Origin: Pyrrhosoma nymphula
Taxonomy: Eukaryota; Arthropoda; Insecta; Odonata; Coenagrionidae
Length of the DNA stretch: 64,000 nucleotides
Assembly: GCA_963573305.1 (NCBI GenBank)
Contig: OY754331.1
Coordinates: forward strand, 67,631,275 to 67,695,274
Reading direction: 5' to 3'
The notes beneath the pieces were generated by a model. The model had not been told where the DNA came from and did no database searches. It saw only the letters and a list, made by a program, of their open reading frames with translations. Positions 1-12,130 of the stretch are shown in pieces. How positions within the stretch are numbered: the stretch's first letter is position 1; every line of letters begins with the position of its first letter. A program made the translations under genes and the position numbers.

Positions 1-470
1 TAATTTTCTCCAGCACTAAAAAAGACTTCCATCGAATTTTACCTCAATACCAAGGAATACGAAGTGAATGAAGTAGGCCATTGCCAATGACGCAAAAACT
101 TAGTTTTAGACTATATATCCTTGTAATTCACTAAGCATACCTATCATAGGCTTTAAATTGTCGAATTTAATTCACTTCGTACTCAGAAAACGCCTTCAAA
201 ATAAGTTTTTTGCGATTTTATGAATAGTGCGAAGGTATGAAATAAGTTTATTACTTTATACCATTGAGAAAACATGCGAAACACACAGATTTACATACCT
301 GAAGCGGCATGTTCGTCAGAATTTTTTTTCTCAAATTACTTTCTCTGGAGACCACACCTGTGCCAAACCACATGAAAAACGGCTCCTATTTTTATGGCGA
401 ATATTTCTTAAAGTAGTGAGGTGACTAATATCTTGGTGTCATTAGAAAGATCTCGTTCAAACTACCTTAG
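1..470. repeat. Right part of a GGTAGTTTGAGC-family MITE (left end outside window)
   Basis: The segment ends in CTCGTTCAAACTACCTTAG (about 451-470). This is the inverted form of the AGGTAGTTTGAGCGAG terminus that bounds the complete copy at 13579-14155. Internal similarity includes 'tttttgcgattttatgaa' near 208 and 'ctaatatcttggtgtcatta' near 426, which match positions near 13834 and 14059. No open frame in it resembles a protein. Confidence 0.5.
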
Positions 471-942
471 AAATGGGGTTTACTAACTAATTCGATATAA
501 CCTTTCTCCCTCCATTTACGTTTTTTGCCATTTACTAAAATGTTTAATGAATTTGGACTTGCTATAAAAAATATATCACATCATTTAGTGATAAAAATAT
601 CAGATACTTATTACATTACTTTTCGAGATATTTGCCACACATTATAAGCCATTTCGATGGAATATCGTTTCGACGGTGCGGCTGTGCGTCCTGGAGACAC
701 GACATTAAAATTACTAGCTGATTACCAGTCAGATATGACATACAAAACTTTCAGTCATGCAAATGTTATTTAAATGACACCTCCATTAAAAGTCTCCCGT
801 CAATGTACTCAAATGGAAATCAAGGTTACGAATTACCTTAAATTAACATTCACTCAATAAATGTATATGAGACTTCTTCATTAAAATTACCAATATGTTT
901 CAAATTAATCGATTGTGGCGATACTTCGTGGAAATTGAAGAT

Positions 943-1134
943 AGAATTCATTGTTACAAAAACACGGTACAAAATTCCACTAATTATTTTATTGCTGTCG
1001 ACCGGTTTCGTCATTTAAAGCGTCATTTACAAGACAAAACAGTCTTGTAAATGACGCTTTAGTCGTCGAAACCGGTCGACAGCAATAAAATAATTAGTGG
1101 AATCTTGTACCGTGTTTTTGTAACAGTGAATTTT
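943..1134. repeat. Fold-back copy of a Penelope-like terminal repeat
   Basis: Two arms of about 94 bases are near-perfect inverted copies separated by about four bases, so one strand can form a hairpin of roughly 190 bases. Each arm contains GAAACCGGTCGACAGC followed by AATAAAATAATTAGTGGAA. The GAAACCGGTC block followed by an A-rich AATAAA tract is what I expect at the hammerhead-bearing terminal repeats of Penelope-like elements. The expected CTGANGA core is degraded here (TTGTAAA on both arms), so a working ribozyme is unlikely. The flank 'acttcgtggaa' near 923 recurs next to the larger copy near 26190. Confidence 0.6.
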
Positions 1135-1817
1135 ACCAATATGTTGTTTATGGCAACATGCCAACCAAAATAAATATCCATCACATTTCTCGGAGTGTAT
1201 TTATATTTATCCATCTATATTTTTACAACCATAGACACAAACCATATGCGCAAAAAACATATTGATATTGTCTAGTACGAATTTTTGGGGGTTGAATCTA
1301 TGACTCGAATTATAATATTTTAAAAATATAAAAATGAAATTCACTTTCAATGGAATTTAACTCTTGACCGCAGCGCCCCTAGCAGCATTGAAGACTGACA
1401 AACATACCTAGATAGTTATACACTTTGATAAGGGAGTTCTGGCAGGCAGAAAGCATCAGAAACTTTGCCGTGGGTAGTCCATATATGCTTTCTCAATTAT
1501 TTTTAAGATAAAAATCATTACTCATCGTGTTAATTTTTAGAAAATCGCAAAAAAAACTTCGGTGGAGAAATGTATGACGTGAAAAAGTTTAGTCAAGTTG
1601 AAGATTCAAGCATGTATATTTAGCTAATTAACAAGAAGTTCAATGAAATAAAACAGTGTTTGTGGCATTAATACTACCGCATTTACTTAATGCTTATTGC
1701 AGCGTCTTAAACTTTAAAATTAAATTCGAAAATGGACTTTATGACTATTTATTACTAACCTAATAACCTAACTACCCGATGCAAACCCCGAAAGATCCCT
1801 GATATATTTATTACTAG
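1135..1817. other. No recognisable feature
   Basis: Anonymous AT-rich sequence. I see no exon, RNA gene or clear repeat boundary. Confidence 0.6.
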
Positions 1818-2312
1818 ATGAATTCTAGCTCAAACAATCTTAAACCCCTCTATTCCCCCCCCCCCCTTTTGCATCACTCGAAGGGAAACAGCTCATGTAC
1901 GAGAAAAGAAAGGGATAATATCCTCGTGGGGGGGGGGGATGGGCGGGTGCACCAGGGGAAACGTGGTGGGAAGGACGTGGGAACCGGTTCGGAAGCTGCC
2001 ACTGAAAAAGATTATCCCCTCTCCACTTCCTCTGTAGACTCCCTCATCTCTACTAACCCACCCTCTTCCCCCCTTCTGCTTTAAACTTTATCCCTCCACA
2101 TCTGCTCCTCCTCTTTCTTCTCCCATCCCACAGCCTCTTCTTGCCTTCCACGGATCTGAATGTGGTTCCGCGGTAAATTGAGTAAAATGTCATTTAATTC
2201 ATCTACTGACCTCTTATACAGAGGAAAAAAGTTAATTTGCCATGAAAATTATTTTTAGGATTCCACGCTAATTTTCTTTTTGAAAAATATTTTCTTTAAA
2301 TGGGGATTAATC

Positions 2313-2376
2313 TTTAAAAAAAGGGCGAGGGAAAAAAAAGGGGAGGGCGAGGGAAAAAAAAGGGGAGGGCGAGGGA
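2313..2376. repeat. 22-bp tandem repeat (GGCGAGGG A8 GGGGAG)
   Basis: The unit GGCGAGGG-A8-GGGGAG occurs about 2.4 times in direct tandem. It sits in a purine-rich segment and looks like a simple minisatellite made by slippage. Confidence 0.8.
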
Positions 2377-2447
2377 AATCTATTTTCTCGTCTAATTTAA
2401 AAATGCCTTTATCACAAAAATGCCACTTCTAGGAGACGAATTCTCAT

Positions 2448-2660
2448 AATCCTGTGTCCCACGGTAATTTGTTTCGTAAATTAACTCATAAATATGCCAC
2501 GAAAACCCTCAGAATGCGCGTACCAATAATTTAGTGAATTTCGGTCAATTAGGTAACTCAGTAAATTCTTGACGAAACGAGATCAATAATTGGTTTTTCT
2601 ACGCGCATGCGTTTCGACCATTCCCATTCCAGAGACTATGTCGACTACATGAGAAGAAAA
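2448..2660. repeat. Partial copy of the GTCCCACGGTAAATT MITE
   Basis: It begins with TGTCCCACGGTAATTTGTTTCG, the terminus seen on the 9618-10357 element. It later contains 'tacgcgcatgcgtttcgacca', which matches the reverse complement of about 10195-10220 in that element. The opposite terminus is missing, so this copy is truncated or diverged. Confidence 0.55.
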
Positions 2661-3356
2661 CTGCAAGACATTGAAGTAGGCAATCTTTACCACGAGTTGC
2701 AATAAGATGAGGAGAAAAGTATTATTTACATCTTAAATTTGAGCGAATAGGTGAACTTATATCATTGAAGAGCGGAAGCAGGATTATTTCAGGAAAACAA
2801 CCGTTGTTAAATAAGCTATTCTAATAAGATCGATAAAACACGTATCATTGCTGGAGAACTGTTACGTTGATGTATTCAAGTGCCTTATCGTAAACCTTTC
2901 TATAGCTACATAATGCTATAATTATTTCCGTTTAACTGCAGCAATTAGGCTTGTTGACTACATAAAACTCTTCGTTATTTTTTTTTCTTTTCGGACATTT
3001 CGATGCGATTATACACTACTTGTTGATAAGTCTCATGAAACAGGCAAAAATATTGGCGAAATAGCCAAAAAGTGTTGGAGTAAACAACTAAATATGAATT
3101 AATGTGATTTTTATTTTTAATGAAAACAACATATGTAGTTATGGCAAACAATGCATAATATCTAAATGTCAGAGTTTCTTTGCATACAATATTTTTGGTG
3201 AAGCAAGCGGAGCTGTTACTTAGCAACTTCCCTTGTGTGTATTTTGAAAAATGCACACGCCCGCGTCACGTGTCATTTAGTGGAGAAAGATGGGAGCCCG
3301 CTCGCCATCTATTGAAAGGTCTCTCTCTCTCTCTCTGCCTGAAAGGTCCCTACCAC

Positions 3357-3690
3357 TCTTCCTCTACAATTTTCAATAATATCCCAGACGAAATTAAAGC
3401 TATCTCTTCACCTGCTTTGTTTAAATTGAGGGTAAAAAATATCCTCCACAAAAAGGTGCTATTATAGTGTCACGGAATACCTTGAAGACTCTCTGATAAT
3501 CATATGATACAGTAATATTTATGGCATGAATTTCGTATTTCTGTATTCTCGCTGTATGTGTATATGTTATGGACGTAACTCTTAATATTAAATTGCATAT
3601 TTATATTGCATTTTATACATGCAAACCTTGACGTAGCCATGCATTGTATTTTTCCAACGGTGAAAAATAAACATTATTGTTATTGGCGCA
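3357..3690 (+). mobile_element. LINE 3' end fragment (RT C-terminus plus 3' tail)
   Basis: The open frame ends at 3467 with FNNIPDEIKAISSPALFKLR followed by VKNILHKKVLL. This resembles the extreme C-terminus of many non-LTR retrotransposon ORF2 proteins ('FNsLP.eIk......FK..lk.yL'). About 200 bases of AT-rich 3' UTR follow and end in AATAAACATTATTGTTATTG, a typical LINE tail. The upstream RT and endonuclease are absent, consistent with 5' truncation. The clade is not assignable. Confidence 0.55.
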
Positions 3691-4555
3691 CATCTGAATA
3701 TCTATGCCTGGCAACTAAATTATACATACGTACGCGTAGCCTTTTATACAATAGACATGTGTCAGCACAACCAAGTCTGCAGGCGATATAGTTGATTTCT
3801 CCATTTAATCCTTTTTGGAATTTTCTTCTATACATTCTTCAATTATGTCATGGGTTGCTGAGAGGAGTTTTTCAAAAACAAGCTGAATTTTATAAATTTT
3901 GGAATTTTTATTCAAGTTCTCGCAGTTTCAAAATTCAAACAATATTTGGTGATCAAAGTCAAGATTTCATTCAGTTTAATTTCTTTTAACCTCTCTCTCT
4001 CCCGAGTTCGAGTACCACCATTTTTTCTAGTTTAATTTTGCAAAAGAAATAAAGCCTGTAAGGAATTAAATTGACTTTACTGTTGACGTGAATGATCAGT
4101 CAGTCGAATCCAAGACTTTAGCGTAAACGAGAGAAGTTGCGTACTATCAGCGCTGTGGGGACATTTTATAAGGTGTGAAGTTTAAAAGTTGTTTAACTTC
4201 CGGTTCTTGAAAAAAAATGAACGTTGCATAAAAACCTTGCATGATAACGCTACATAAAAAGGCTTTATGAAAGCGTTGAATTGTTTGGCTTATCTATTTA
4301 TATAATGCATGTCATTAGTGTTTTCCAATAAAGGCTAGAACAGTTCATGGTCATTGTCATTACGTAATGCATAACACCTCACTATTAGCCTATGCGCTTA
4401 AAAAAAAAACATTTCGCTTACGATAAACTGTAATGTTTCACTTGATAATAGATAACGATTGAGTGCAATGATTTAGTCAAGAAAATTATCGGCAATCCCT
4501 TCTTTTCACCCACACTTATTTCCTAGTTTTCAAAAATTAACGTCTTGCAGCGTGT
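3691..4555. other. No recognisable feature
   Basis: AT-rich sequence without recognisable genes. Short open frames such as the one at 3792-3989 are low-complexity, Phe-rich and unlike known proteins. Confidence 0.55.
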
Positions 4556-4559
4556 CTAG

Positions 4560-4685
4560 TGTTGCCGCGAGACTCGAGATTTCCTCGTCTCGAAAACGAG
4601 ACGAGACTCGAGACGAGACCACGTTTTGGTGAAACGAGACGATACCACCGTCACGAGGCTCTCGAAAGTCTCGAAATTAAGATGT
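4560..4685. repeat. GAGACGAGAC-rich repeat block
   Basis: About 125 bases are built from CGAGAC, CTCGAGAC and their inverted forms GTCTCG. They can pair within the block, for example 'cctcgtctcgaaaacgagacgag' at about 4582-4604. It resembles a short satellite or MITE built of GAGAC pentamers. No flanking duplication could be defined. Confidence 0.6.
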
Positions 4686-4689
4686 GAGT

Positions 4690-5861
4690 TACAACTGGTA
4701 TTTAACGACTATCCTTAGAACTACTTCCTATAGATTTTCAGGGAGTACCTACATGTCGCATTCTCCTTTCGAGTAAACATAATATCTAAATTATGACGTC
4801 AAGATATTAGTTAGTATGAATTTGGCAAAACAATGATAAGTAAATAGTTGGAGCCGATTGTACTATTTCTAATAGCGTGAGTGCGACTTTGGAAGCAAAG
4901 TGAGTACGCGTAAATGGCTTTCTAATCTTTTAAAAATTATTTTAATGCCTTAGAAAACGTAATTAGCAAAATGTTGGGCTATTTTCTTGAGATGCAGAGG
5001 TTTCATTTTAATTTCATTGAAAAAGACCATGACTTTTAATTTTGGAAGGTATAGGGAATGAAGATGCCGTGATTTAGAATCCTGCATCACGTATGGGTGT
5101 GTGAATAAGATCTCGGTGTAATTGTTGATGACAATTGAAGTCATTGTGTACCTCTTCCTGCAGGTTAAGAATTCCTCTTTTAGTGAGGACGGATCTTTCA
5201 ATTGCATCGAGGATGGCATAATAAAAAATCATAATGGCATTCCTTTGTCTTATATAATTCCTGCCATACAGCAAAGGTCCATGTGAGGATAGTGTAAGAA
5301 TGCTTGGGGAGGATATTATTGGGAAGTGATTTGGTATCTTGGAGAAACTTACCAAAATAACTTATCATGACATCACAAATGCGTACAGGTCTAGCGTAGG
5401 AATTTCTTCGTTCACATACATTAAGGTCCCCGCATAGGTTTTGAATGTCCCTATTTAACCCTTTGGCGCCGAGCGACGTCAGCGTCAACACTTTACTGTC
5501 ATAAATAATGATAAAGACCTTTGTTTCTGCCTGGCATTTTGTTTGTCCATCATTTCTTCAACTTCGAAGTATGTTGCGTAGGCAGAAAATACTTTGTATT
5601 TTACCTTGGTAGTGGCAATGCTTGTGCCGAAACCTAGGTCGGTTTTTATTAAACCGACCTATTTTCCTCCCATTCCTTATCGCTTCTGAAGGTCTTGTAC
5701 AGATTGTCTAGCCTGTATCCTGCCCGCCTTTCCTTAAGCCTTTCCCAGCTCAATCTAGTCAGCGTATCACTCATACTATCACATCTCTCATGCTTGCCTA
5801 AGACGTAGCCTGCTCCTTCTTTGCACTTTTTCCAATTATTCCACTAGCCCTATCTCATAGT
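4690..5861. other. No gene; contains a short hairpin at 5633-5659
   Basis: No coding homology is recognised. An 11-bp inverted repeat, TAGGTCGGTTT/AAACCGACCTA with a 5-base loop, sits at 5633-5659. Overlapping minus-strand frames between 4950 and 5491 do not resemble known proteins. Confidence 0.45.
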
Positions 5862-5970
5862 ATTATCATCCTACCCGCGGATAAAGGAAAAGCCACGGTC
5901 ATTCTGGGTACGGAAGCCTACGAAAACATGCACGATCGCTATTTCTCTTTGCCCTTTCGCAAGATTCTTA
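5862..5970 (+). mobile_element. Penelope-like reverse transcriptase fragment
   Basis: Read from 5862 the frame gives IIILPADKGKATVILGTEAY followed by ENMHDRYFSL. The 'ilPADKGxatVil....Y' block is the start of the RT region in Penelope-like elements. The frame stays open to about 6058, but homology fades after the first 35 residues. No GIY-YIG endonuclease follows. This is an isolated fossil fragment, separate from the copy at 26211-27320. Confidence 0.55.
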
Positions 5971-5989
5971 GTCTGCGAGCCCGCCGCGC

Positions 5990-7618
5990 CATCGGGAATT
6001 ACATTGGCGAAAATTACGCCGCTCTCAGCGTGTCGGGGGACTTATCTTACTCTCGCTGATGTTCACGGTGCGGGGATTGCGTGGGAGGTCGTCATCGTCT
6101 CTCTCTCTCGTACGGGCTGAAGTTTCTCTCTCATCCCGTTCTTCGAGTGAGTTGATGTGGGCAACAGGAGAGGAGAAAGTTGTGGATGCACATTCCCCAC
6201 GGTCAATCCACGGGGGATTTTTAAGGTAATTTGAGCAAAAAATACCCATTAAAAGCAAAATTCACTGAATTTTTAGCCACTTCATCAAGAAAAACTAATC
6301 TTCCTAAATTTATATAAAAATATAAAAATGTATCAAAATACTAGCCACTAATTGCAATACTCTTAGAAATATTTGCTTTAAAAATGGAAGGACTTTTATG
6401 TGTTTATATTTGGCACGGCTATACGCCGCAGGGATGTCGCTTTATTGTCTCTATTAAGATTTTGAGAAAACTCGCTCGAAATACCTTGAAAAATCTTTAA
6501 GAGAATGTGTCCTTATGAGAAGGCGACGGAGAAGGAAATAGAGTATACATATGGCGAGTTCGGATTCTGACATGCTTGCGGAAAAGTGTTTTTCGCGAAT
6601 TTATTTTTGCATATCCGATATATTCATAAATCAGACTCCACGGAAATATATAAAAATATGTACTCGTCCAAGGGAGAAAAAATAGGATAAGAATGCACAC
6701 CTTTAAAAAATGTCCTAAAGAGCATTAACGAAATAGATCATTCTCGTTTATGCTTCGTAAATGGTCGAGAGAAAAATGTTAGAAGGTGCACATTCAACTC
6801 CTTTTTTTCTCCCTGGAAAGAGTATAACTCCGTGGCGTGTGCTTTATAAATATAGCGGATACGTACCAATTTTTTTCACTTTGTTCTCTCCTCCCTGACG
6901 ATATAACTGTGCTCACTCACAGACATTTCGCTGGCATTGTAGGATGATTTAAGTCTTTCGTTGCATTTTTCCCTCCGTGACACCTGTTTTTGTGCAAAAC
7001 GAAGCTTTGATGCCGACCGTCGCGTCGGCTCCTTGCGTGTTGAGACCGGTAGTGACTCCGACTGTCATTCTTTATTTTTGCTTGACACGGTGGCCTTTTA
7101 ACTCAACAGAACAGAGAACGTGTAAAGCTGAGTAATCTGGAATTTCTCATTTTACTTGTTCGTGTCGAGAGACACGAAGGAAGATTTCTGCTGTGTGTAT
7201 GCATCATCACGTCCAAATGAAAGGAGAGCGCAATCCTACATTATATGAAAAACTAAGCCTAAAACTGTTACGTTTTCATGCAACGCTCTATTTTTTCAAG
7301 AATCAGAAGCTAAAACATCTTTTAAACTATAGCACTAATATATTTCGCCAATTTGCTTCAAACTGAACCATAAATTACAATGTGTCAAATGACATTACGG
7401 GTGAAGCGAGTGGAAAATTTCATTTTTTCATTTAATTAAAATGCCATTTGCGCAAAAGTTGTATGTAAGAGGCGATAGATCTCTAAGGGAATGGAATGTT
7501 AACAAAATTTAGCCACCTCTTAATCTAATTTTATGAGTTATTGGTAAATTACTGTATGAGGTAACTGAAGTCAAAATTCGTCAATTCAGTGAAAATGGCT
7601 TCGCAGTCAGCTTCGACG
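5990..7618. other. No recognisable gene
   Basis: I see AT-rich sequence with CT-rich islands. A short terminus-like stretch near 6465-6485 ('ctcgctcgaaataccttg') weakly resembles the GGTAGTTTGAGC MITE end. No coding homology. Confidence 0.5.
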
Positions 7619-8207
7619 CAGGGTTACTACAGACCAGGGAATATGAAAATGCAAGACTCTTCCAGGTTTTCCAGGCCAAATATTTTAGTATTCACAGGTG
7701 AAAGTATCCGTTCTTTATTAAGTTCGAATTTAAAGAAGGCACAATAATATGAAAAAACACAATAATGCACGTTCTGTGAGGGAATAAAAATTTCCCCACA
7801 AACGAAGCAGCGTTAATATCACCCAGGGCGGGAGGGAAATCGGCTTCCTTTCTGATGGGTTATTATTCTTAGGTCCCGGCCATGAATTTCTTGTACAAGA
7901 CCAAAGGATAAACAAATATTTCATCTTCCTCAGCATGAGTGCAAAGAATAGGACCACAAATTTTATTTTAGAGACATTATTAATCGCTTAACACACAAAA
8001 AGAGCTCCACGGCCTCATTCAGGCAAGGAACTAAAAATGCCTAAAATAACCCTCTTAACTAATTGAAAACAAACAGATTTTGACTTGAAATTGCAAATTT
8101 ATACGATAATTTCTCATTTTCCCCGAATTTTCCGGGTTTAGCAGGCCCGTTTTCGATTTCCATAGCTTTCCATGTTTCCAGGTTTTTTCAGGTCTGCAGC
8201 CACCCTG
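7619..8207. mobile_element. Possible hAT-like MITE (CAGGGT ends)
   Basis: The left end is CAGGGTTACTACAGACC and the right end, read inverted, is CAGGGTGGCTGCAGACC. These match at 14 of 17 positions. CAGGG-type termini are common in hAT elements, but the eight flanking bases on the two sides do not match, so the target duplication is not confirmed. The interior has 'ttccaggttttccagg' repeats and no coding homology. Confidence 0.4.
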
Positions 8208-8399
8208 ATGTGGCAGGAATAAATACCAATCAAAAATATATTCGTCGACTAATATGCACAATTTGTGTCTTAATTTTGTTTTCTAATAGCTTAGGAATAT
8301 CGTCACTCAGAGCAGTATTTTTCGCAGTCTCTGCAATAATTTATGAAACATTGTCATAAGTTAGCGCAGAGCCAGATTGTTTAATGTTTTCAGTGACAA

Positions 8400-9161
8400 T
8401 AATACACTTCTGCAAGCGACTTACAGAAACTTTTACTAAGTTCTACAAGCGGGCCTGAGGAGCCTTTTTCGCGTGCAATTTACGTCGAAAGTTGCTTTCT
8501 GCAAGTAACTTTCCCAATGAACTAGCCAGAGTACAACCACCTTAAGGCATGTAATCGGTAGAAGCAGTTTTTTTAACAATACATTCGAAAAGGAGGAATT
8601 TAGTATTTCCCTTCATTATTTTAACTCACAGTCGGGGTGGAACATCATTTAATCCAAAATAATATTTGTAATCTGCTAGGGTTCAAATTAGTAAAAAAAT
8701 CATCGTGTTTTCTATATAAAGTATCCAATGAATCTATTAAAATGTATGGTGCCTACTGGCAAAAGAAAATATGGGCTGATAGTGACCCATCATCCGCAGT
8801 TCAAAGGGCATACAAATTCCCTAGGATACAGCGAGTTGAGCATTTTCTAAAACTTTCAAAAAAATTTCAGTTGGAAAAACTTACGCAGGTGACTTTACAC
8901 TGGCAAATTTAATGGCGCAAGTTACTTGCAGCAAGCGACTTTCGACGTAAATAGCACTAGCAAACGGATCCGCAATTCCGCTTGCAGATCTTTCAAGATT
9001 TTCGACAAGTAATTTGCCGAAGCGAATTGTTGCCACTGTGAACGGCAACCAATCAAGGCCTGCACTAACATACGGAAAACTTTTCGCCCGAGTAAATTTC
9101 GAGTAAAATAAAAAGTAAGCCCATACAGAAGAAACTTGCGGAAGTAACTTGCCAGTGTAAA
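8400..9161. repeat. Cluster of GCAAGTAACTT inverted repeats, including a MITE at 8894-9161
   Basis: The clearest unit is 8894-9161, which starts TTTACACTGGCAA and ends TTGCCAGTGTAAA. Inside and upstream, motifs such as 'gcaagtaactt', 'gcaagcgactt' and 'cgaaagttgctttctgcaag' recur in both orientations. I read this as one MITE beside a diverged relative. It lies about 200 bases upstream of the first visible lft exon. Confidence 0.55.
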
Positions 9162-9368
9162 ACCCACCCTTATGTATGATTTATGGTTTCTACTTGCTTG
9201 TAAGGTTATATTTACTACTCCTAACTGGGTATACGAACCTTTAACCATACTCCATTTAGTATGTTTCTATTGCGATGCACATTTGAAGTGTTGTTGGAAT
9301 GGTCTCTCACCGATGCTCTCTCTCTCTCTTTTTTTCTCATCTTCCCCATTGGACATCCCTCGCCGCAG

Positions 9369-9538
9369 GGTGACCCGGAGGAAGCTGACAACCCAAACAC
9401 GGGCATTGGGGCTTTCCGCTTCATGTTGGAGAGCAACAAAGGTCGCACGATGCTCGAGTTCCAAGAACTCATGACCGTGTTCCAGCTCTTACACTGGAAT
9501 GGGAGCTTACGGGCGATGCGGGAGAGGCAGTGCTCGAG
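9369..9538 (+). CDS. lft: Internal coding exon of a LIX1-family (lowfat) gene
   Basis: The exon encodes 56 codons plus two bases of a split arginine codon. The product runs from GDPEEADN through TGIGAFRFMLESNKGR and MLEFQELMTVFQLLHWNGSL to RAMRERQCS, which I recognise as the most conserved block of LIX1/LIX1L/lowfat proteins. A pyrimidine tract and CAG acceptor precede it (AG at 9367-9368). A consensus donor, GAG|GTAAGC, follows (GT at 9539-9540). It opens in phase 0 and ends after two bases of a codon, which the A at 33583 completes. Drosophila lowfat is known to bind the cytoplasmic parts of the cadherins Fat and Dachsous and to set their levels in planar polarity and growth control; the same role here is inference. 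Upstream exons with the N-terminal half of the family were not found in 1-9368 and probably lie outside the window. Confidence 0.93.
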
Positions 9539-9617
9539 GTAAGCAAAGGCTTCGTGGACGACGACAACCAGCGCTGCGAGTGGTCACTTTGTCGGAAATG
9601 TGACGAGAGCATGAGTA

Positions 9618-10357
9618 AAGCCCATGTCCCACGGTAAATTTTTTCGTCAATTCATTCATTAAAATCCATGCTCATGAAACAAGTTTCAAGAACGTGCATT
9701 CTTCGATGTCACACGAGCAGCAGAAATTCATGAATTTGGCGCCAACGGGCTAACGGCCTGAGCGAGAGTTTTTTTTGTTTTAAATAATCTATAGCGCATA
9801 GTCGTTACGAAAAAAAACAAACTTCGGTGAGTTTTCCACAGTCTAATTATAGTAATTACAAAGATATTAAAGCCTGAAGTATCAACTGAATGAATCGTAT
9901 GAACAAGCTTAATGGCTCTAGATAATGCACATAGAAATACCACCGAAATCCTAACAATAACGCGTGATGTATTCATCAAATTACAACAGGTAATTTATCA
10001 ACAGGTGTTTGCTCAATACAATTTAGCTCCTGCCAAACAATGAAATAACATCAAAAATTCACTCAAATATACCAAAAATGTCTAAAATGCTTCAACCTCT
10101 TTACTTTAAGGTGCACCATTTACCTTAACTGGTGGTAAAGATGACGTACTTCAGCGACGTTTTCTACTCTAGTAGTGGAAGTAGTCTCTGGCAAGGGTAT
10201 GGTCGAAGCGCATACGCGTAGATAAGCCAATCACTAGTAGAGACTCATAAAAAATTTACAGGGTTACCTAATTTACAGACATTCAAGGAATTCTGAGATT
10301 TTACATTAATTATTAATGTATAAATTTACGAAACAATTTACCGTGGGACAACGGCTT
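9618..10357. mobile_element. 740-bp TIR element with TA duplication (MITE)
   Basis: The left end is AAGCCCATGTCCCACGGTAA and the right end, read inverted, is AAGCCGTTGTCCCACGGTAA. TA flanks both sides (9616-9617 and 10358-10359). TIR similarity continues through AATTTTTTCG/AATTGTTTCG. No transposase frame is present, so it is non-autonomous. TA target choice fits the Tc1/mariner group but is not specific to it. A partial relative is at 2448-2660. Confidence 0.7.
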
Positions 10358-11589
10358 TAGGGAGATTATATTATGATTTTATGGTGAATAGTGATTTTGT
10401 GGACGCCGAGGACACATTTTCATTGCAAGGATGGTGTTGTTTGGTGGTTTTGTCATTGCCCAAGTAGATAACCGTATTTTTTTTACCTTTCTTGTTGGCG
10501 ATACCGAATGGTACTCGCAATTCGTATGGTTGGGTGCATCAATACACCAAAGCAAATACGGGCGCAAAATACACTTTCATTCCTTCCATGCATGGCACGA
10601 GTAAAGGATGAATACATTGGAGGAGTCGACAATAAAAATTAGCAGATAGAAGGTGAAAATGGCGCAGTTCATACCACGTATTATTTTCTTCTCCACTTTT
10701 GGTAAAAATTTTCCTTTTTCCTTTTCCTTCAAATACCATCCTCTCTTTTTTTCGGACAGAGTATCTTCATCAAAAATTAACTTTCTTTTTTCTCCAACTC
10801 TTCCATTTCACCATTCTTGTTCACTATCAGGCATTCTGAACCATGGAGCCCTTCTGGTTTCACAACTGTGTCGTAGTGTCTCGGAATCGTTACATTGTTC
10901 CGGTCCATATCAGTTTTTTCCTTTCATGAGTGTTGCCCAGATTTTAAATGGACTCAAACCTGCTAACGGAAGGGGATGGAAATCACACTCTTCAAACCGT
11001 AGATTCTTGATACCTTATTTCTACGGACAAATGAAATCCTTCGCTTTTTCTCTATACATGCATGTACTCTAATAAATCGCATGCGTGGGGATGGAAGTGG
11101 TTTACCGAGAGGGAGAGAAGGCGGTTAGACGGAGCGGAGGAGGTCGGTCATGATGCGAGATCTCTCTCGATGGCCGTCGTCATTTCAGCCCTTCTACTAT
11201 CTTCCCTTCAAACACCCATACTCCGCTGGTAGCGCCCGCTCTATCTTTTCGTTCGGCGGCCGATGTGGAGAGAAGTTTTATACGCGCGTATATGGACGCG
11301 TTATGACGTTCAATGTGGAGAGTGGGGTGGTGGGAAGGGGGGGTGGGGCAGGGGGTAGGTTGGGGGTGGTGGAGTGGGCCCTTGGGGCTCGGGACACATC
11401 GCGGATGGGTGATCTCCACTCCTCCCGGCGGCATTTTGAATCGACGCCTCTTTCTCGCTCACTCCCTCTCTCCTTGGAGCGAACACGGTCTGGGTTGAGT
11501 GTATTCCATTGTCGACAGGACGCATAAAGTGTTCAATGCACTACGATTGCGCGAGAGATTGCGTTTGCCCTCAGCGATGCATTCTAGCT

Positions 11590-12130
11590 GCTCCTTCGAA
11601 CCTTTTGCTTTTCTTCTATTCTCTCTCCATCCCCTCTCCACGCGTGTTCCATTCTCTACCTACTCCTTTCTTATACTCCTTGCTTCCTCCTCACACCCCA
11701 TCGCATCTTCAAGTTAAACCTCAACGCACCATCTCTTCCTTTGTTCCTTTTATCGTTGATCCTCACATATTTTCCTCCTCCTCCTCTTCCTCCATTCCTA
11801 ATCCTTCTTCCTTGCCTTCGATATGTTTTTACCTTTAACCACCTACTCCCTTCTCACCAGCATCCCTTTCTCACCTCATTCTTATGCGTTTATTCGTCCT
11901 TAATCATTAACTAACCTTATCTCTTCCCTATTTTTGCCTTCATTCTCCCACTCTCAGTTCTTCCAGTGTTCTTCTTTCTCTTCCCCCTTCAGCTTCTTTC
12001 TCACCAGCATCCGTTTCTCACCTCATCCTTCGCCTCAATTCGTCCTCAGTTAAAACTTAATAATTAAGCCTTCTTCCTTCAAATTTGTTCCTCCTTTTTC
12101 CCACCCCCAGTTCGTCCAGTCTTCTTCATC
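11590..12130. repeat. Long pyrimidine-rich tract on the + strand
   Basis: About 540 bases are dominated by C and T (repeated 'cttcctcc', 'ttcttctc') with no coding homology. Similar CT-rich tracts lie at 13340-13600 and 14155-14345. Frames running through them, in either strand, are low-complexity artefacts. Confidence 0.75.

Noticed and set aside
5455..5480. piggyBac end (TTAACCCTTTGGCGCC)
   Set aside because: Only one TTAA-CCC end is seen and no matching GGG-TTAA partner was found downstream.
1..9368. Upstream lft exons (N-terminal half of LIX1)
   Set aside because: I looked for the conserved N-terminal LIX1 blocks and saw none. Very short exons could be missed, so this is absence of evidence only.
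10653..11072. 139-codon + strand frame in the lft intron as a nested gene
   Set aside because: The product is Phe/Ser-rich because of a T-rich + strand. No family motif and no upstream start context.
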